DNA from: Acidobacteriota bacterium
GTDB lineage: Bacteria; Acidobacteriota; Terriglobia; Terriglobales; SCQP01
Assembly (NCBI GenBank): GCA_021818955.1
Contig: JAKASR010000029.1
Span: forward strand, 1-45,758
Reading direction: 5' to 3'
DNA length: 45,758 nt
Numbering within the stretch: the first letter of the stretch is position 1; every line of letters starts with the position of its first letter. Shown in pieces: positions 43,121 to 45,758 of this stretch. Below the pieces are notes generated by a model, which had not been told where the DNA came from, searched no databases, and saw nothing but the letters and a program-made list of their open reading frames with translations. The position numbers and the translations under genes are program-made.

Positions 43121-44230
43121 CTAAGGATGCGTATGGAATATCCACAGCGCGGGACGGCCCCGCAGGTTTTGGATCGGAAGGTAGACCCGATGCCGCTCAT
43201 CGACCGCAATCGAATGGGCCTCCGGGGCAACGAAACCCTGCCAGAGTTTGCCGACGCGAGGCGCCGCCGGCGAGCCGCCGAGCGCGAAAGCCGCCACCAC
43301 GCCGCTCTCCGCGGCGACATAGAGCCGGCGCAGGCCGGCATCATACGCCAAGACATCGGGAGCCTTGCCGACGCTGAAGCGCGCCAGGACCCGATGCGAA
43401 CGCAGGCTGAAGGCCAGCAGCCGGGCATTGCCGTCGCAGGCGATCATCGCCAGCCGCAGCGGGGCGATCAGATGCAAGCCATGATCGTGCCGGCAGCCGG
43501 GCAGGGGATAGGAAGCCGTAATCTTCCGGGTTGCCGGATCGATCGCTTTCAGGCGATTGGCAGTTTGCACGTCCACATAAATCAGGTTCCGGACCGGGTC
43601 GTATTGCGTGTTGCCGGCCTCGCCGCCCAGCGCGATAGTGGCGACTCGCCGATTGGTGCGGGTGTTCAGCACGGTGTCCGTTCCACCGGCTTCATCGGAA
43701 ATATAGATTTCGTGGGTGTGGCTCTCGTAAGCCAGCCCATCCGGATAAACTCCCGCCGGAGCCCGCGCGATAACGCGCAGCGTCTTTTCGCTGATGACCG
43801 CTACCTGGTTTTTTCCGGTCGCCGAGGCATAAACCCGCCCCAGCGAGGGCACGGCCAGCACGCCATGCACCCTGGAAATTCCCGGGATGATCTGCACAAG
43901 CTTTTGCCGGCGGGTATCGAAAACCAATACCTGGCTGTCGCCCAAATGGGCAATGTAAAGCCGATGCGTACGCGGGTCATAACTCTCATAATCGAAACGC
44001 GTCGGGCGACCCGGCAGGGGCAGACGCCGCGGTTGGATCAAGCCGGGAAAAGCCGGCTGGAAGGCCCGCGCCGGATGCCGGTTTTGAGCTTCCAGCCGGG
44101 AAGCTTTTCGACCGGCCAATAGCATTCCCAACGCCATTCCCAAGGCGGCAATCGAATTGACGGCAAAACGCCTGCGATTTGACGGCTGAAGATTAAGCAT
44201 TTGGCTCCATGAATAAGGTAGGGGATTCAT
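43121..44230 (-). CDS. Exported YncE-like YVTN beta-propeller protein
   Basis: 369 residues. The N-terminus has a twin-arginine-like leader (NRRRFAVNSIAALGMALGML); ATG 44230 and ATG 44200 both keep it. The body is a series of propeller repeats: YDPRTHRLYIAHLGDSQVLV, HGVLAVPSLGRVYASATGKN, GLAYESHTHEIYISDEAGGT, NTQYDPVRNLIYVDVQTANR and APDVLAYDAGLRRLYVAAES, a pattern of seven blades as in YncE-like proteins. It is the first gene of a minus-strand set with ribE and the GH39-like gene, so the set has mixed functions. A binding or scaffold role is likely. The ligand is unknown. The divergent ribD starts 88 bases away. Confidence 0.83.
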   Translation of the reverse strand: MNPLPYSWSQMLNLQPSNRRRFAVNSIAALGMALGMLLAGRKASRLEAQNRHPARAFQPAFPGLIQPRRLPLPGRPTRFDYESYDPRTHRLYIAHLGDSQVLVFDTRRQKLVQIIPGISRVHGVLAVPSLGRVYASATGKNQVAVISEKTLRVIARAPAGVYPDGLAYESHTHEIYISDEAGGTDTVLNTRTNRRVATIALGGEAGNTQYDPVRNLIYVDVQTANRLKAIDPATRKITASYPLPGCRHDHGLHLIAPLRLAMIACDGNARLLAFSLRSHRVLARFSVGKAPDVLAYDAGLRRLYVAAESGVVAAFALGGSPAAPRVGKLWQGFVAPEAHSIAVDERHRVYLPIQNLRGRPALWIFHTHP

Positions 44231-44318
44231 TTCTAAAATGCCATCCCGGGCATCTCATCTTGCCTTGCCGGCCGATCAAAGGGAAACTGGGAAACTGTAG
44301 GGTGGATTCGAGGCGAGC

Positions 44319-45488
44319 TTGACCGATACCGAATACATGGATCGCGCTTTAACGCTGGCCCGGCAGGGAACGGCGCTGGCGACGCCGAATCCCATGGTGG
44401 GAGCGGTAGTGGTGCGCGACGGCCGTGTTTTAGGCGAAGGCTGGTACGACTATGAAGGGGTGAAGCACGCCGAAGTGCGGGCGCTGCAGCAGGCCGAGTC
44501 GGGCGGCGGGGCTCGGGGCGCCACCTTATACGTCACCCTCGAACCCTGCAGCCATCAGGGCCGCACCGGTCCCTGCAGCACCGCGGTGATTGCCGCCGGC
44601 ATCGGGCGCGTGGTGGCGGCGATGCTCGATCCCAATCCGCGCGTTTCTGGCCGCGGTTTCGCCCAGCTTCGCGCCGCCGGCCTCGAGGTCGAAGTCGGGC
44701 TGGGCCAGGAAGAGGCACAGCGGCTGAATGAAGCCTATAGCAAATGGATACGCACCGGCCTGCCGTGGGTCATTCTCAAGGCGGGAATGACACTCGATGG
44801 GAAGATATCGACACCGCCTTCGCGCCTCGACGACGGCATTCGCACGCATGAATGGATTACCTCGCCGCAGGCGCGCTGGCATGTGCATCAACTCCGCCAC
44901 CAGCAGGACGCGATTATGGTCGGCGTCGGCACGGTCATCACCGATAACCCGCTGCTGACCGACCGCACCGGACTGCCGCGGCGGCGCCCGCTGCAGCGCA
45001 TCATCCTGGATTCGACTTTGCGATTGCCGCTCGATGCGCGCGTGGTGCAAACCGTGCACGAAGACGTCATCGTTTTTTGTTCGTTTGCGGAAAACAACAA
45101 GCGGCGGGCGCTGGAGCGCGCCGGCGTGCAGGTGCTGCAGGTGCCGGCACAGGCCGGGCGCACCGATATCGAAACCGTCATGCGCCGTCTCGGCGACTTG
45201 AATCTGCTCTCGGTCATCGTCGAAGGCGGATCGCTGGCCAATTGGGCGGTGCTCAATTCCGGCTGCGTGGATAAGGTCTTTCTTTATTACGCGCCCAAAA
45301 TCCTGGGCGGCTCCGAGTCCGTGCCGCTGGCCGGCGGCGAAGGTTATCGCCGGCTGGAAGGCGCGGTCACGCTGGGGGAATACTTTCTGCACCGTTTTGG
45401 CCCGGACTTTGCCGTGGAAGGCTATGTGGCCCACGGGGCGAAAGCGGACGACCCCGGGCGCACGCCGGCCCAGGAAGACGGAATCTGA
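44319..45488 (+). CDS. ribD: Riboflavin biosynthesis bifunctional deaminase/reductase RibD
   Basis: Deaminates 2,5-diamino-6-ribosylamino-pyrimidinone phosphate and then reduces the ribosyl group with NADPH. The N-terminal deaminase has His50-Ala-Glu52 (GVKHAEVRAL) and the zinc pair Cys77/Cys86 in LEPCSHQGRTGPC; LATPNPMVGAVVV is the family opening. The reductase domain contains PWVILKAGMTLDGKISTPPS, AIMVGVGTVITDNPLLTDR and SVIVEGGSLANWAVLNSGCV. Length 389 is normal. The start is a TTG at 44319 with GAGGCGAG just upstream; an ATG seven codons later (MDRALTLARQG) would also keep the domain. It is divergent from the propeller-ribE unit. Confidence 0.95.
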   Translation: MTDTEYMDRALTLARQGTALATPNPMVGAVVVRDGRVLGEGWYDYEGVKHAEVRALQQAESGGGARGATLYVTLEPCSHQGRTGPCSTAVIAAGIGRVVAAMLDPNPRVSGRGFAQLRAAGLEVEVGLGQEEAQRLNEAYSKWIRTGLPWVILKAGMTLDGKISTPPSRLDDGIRTHEWITSPQARWHVHQLRHQQDAIMVGVGTVITDNPLLTDRTGLPRRRPLQRIILDSTLRLPLDARVVQTVHEDVIVFCSFAENNKRRALERAGVQVLQVPAQAGRTDIETVMRRLGDLNLLSVIVEGGSLANWAVLNSGCVDKVFLYYAPKILGGSESVPLAGGEGYRRLEGAVTLGEYFLHRFGPDFAVEGYVAHGAKADDPGRTPAQEDGI

Positions 45489-45513
45489 AGCCGTGCAGGA
45501 GCGCAGCCCTGAA

Positions 45514-45758
45514 TCAAGGCTGGCCGGCGGCGCGCCCCAGGGCCGAGACGGTCGCGGGGGCCGAGAGTTCGGCCAAGGCGGGCGCGACCGTGCGGGACAG
45601 GAGTTCGACCACGCTGGCGGCGGCCACGCCAGTCAGCGAAGGCTTAGAGGTAAAGCCCAGCCGCAAGCTGCCGCGATGGCCGCCGGCGGCGAGCGGAATA
45701 GAGACTTCCCATAGCAACGGGGCGGGAGCTTCCAGCCAGCAATCGCGCTCGAAATCTC
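45514..45758 (-). CDS. Unidentified protein, C-terminal part (cut by window edge)
   Basis: The minus frame is open from the window end to the TGA at 45514-45516, about 80 residues without a start of its own. The visible piece (RDCWLEAPAP, then LWEVSIPLAAGGHRGSLRLG, FTSKPSLTGVAAASVVELLS and RTVAPALAEL) alternates strand-like and helical stretches and reads like a real protein end, but I do not recognise the family. It converges on ribD with a 25-base gap. The opposite strand is also open here, so the call is moderate. Confidence 0.5.
   Translation of the reverse strand, partial: DFERDCWLEAPAPLLWEVSIPLAAGGHRGSLRLGFTSKPSLTGVAAASVVELLSRTVAPALAELSAPATVSALGRAAGQP

Noticed and set aside
44231-44318. 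Possible FMN riboswitch upstream of ribD
   Set aside because: Only 88 bases, none of the RFN consensus strings are present; just a short repeat GGGAAACT twice.
45397-45714. Plus-strand frame overlapping the end of ribD and the window end
   Set aside because: Gly/Arg-rich shadow frame; the minus strand reads more like protein.

Overview
The window is GC-rich, densely coded chromosomal DNA. It most likely comes from a soil-type member of the Acidobacteriota. This is inference from gene content: many secreted glycoside hydrolases with twin-arginine leaders, CgeB-type glycosyltransferases, YVTN beta-propellers, a TonB receptor with an N-terminal carboxypeptidase-regulatory-like domain, an ECF sigma/anti-sigma pair and split housekeeping operons. 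No rRNA, tRNA or CRISPR array was seen.

Layout. 1-308: 3' end of an IS1595/ISXO2-type transposase gene with a candidate terminal repeat. 453-5874 (minus): a compact five-gene operon, read from 5874 downward, made of an unusual TIM-barrel glycosidase-like protein, one GT4 glycosyltransferase and three successive CgeB-like glycosyltransferases. Genes overlap or nearly touch, so this is one glycan-assembly unit that ends beside the transposon. 6096-10239 (plus): glcD-glcE-glcF, the three-subunit glycolate oxidase. 10540-16488 (minus): rnr, ispF and alaS. 16691-18062 (plus): an ECF sigma factor with a short overlapping leader peptide, its zinc-finger anti-sigma factor, and a hairpin/T-tract terminator. 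18275-21541 (minus): trmJ, a YdcF/ElyC-like DUF218 protein, a small secreted protein and a secreted transglutaminase-like protein. 21689-23128: pyruvate kinase, followed by an AT-rich intergenic stretch with diverged direct and inverted repeats.

23536-27282 (minus): a GH30 glycosidase, plus an 11-haem cytochrome c and its membrane cytochrome b partner. 27556-31880 (plus): a cobalamin riboswitch, a BtuB-like TonB receptor and a CobQ-like protein, which together form a B12 uptake/synthesis unit. A perfect 10-bp inverted repeat covers the receptor's ribosome binding site and looks like the riboswitch's expression platform. 32026-35507: GH29 alpha-fucosidase, a YVTN propeller and a small YdjM-like membrane protein. 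35562-40629 (minus): ftsK, an HD-domain protein, an isolated nuoB, and an ABC ATPase fused to a DtxR-type metalloregulator. 40797-45488: a GH39-like lipoprotein, ribE and a second YVTN propeller (minus), then ribD (plus). The window ends inside an unidentified minus-strand gene.

The most interesting points are: the permuted glycosidase heading the CgeB operon; the ABC ATPase-DtxR fusion upstream of orphan nuoB; the anti-sigma factor whose outer domain resembles a secreted protein 2 kb away; the uORF overlapping the sigma start; the SD-sequestering hairpin below the B12 riboswitch; and a CobQ with several altered signature residues.
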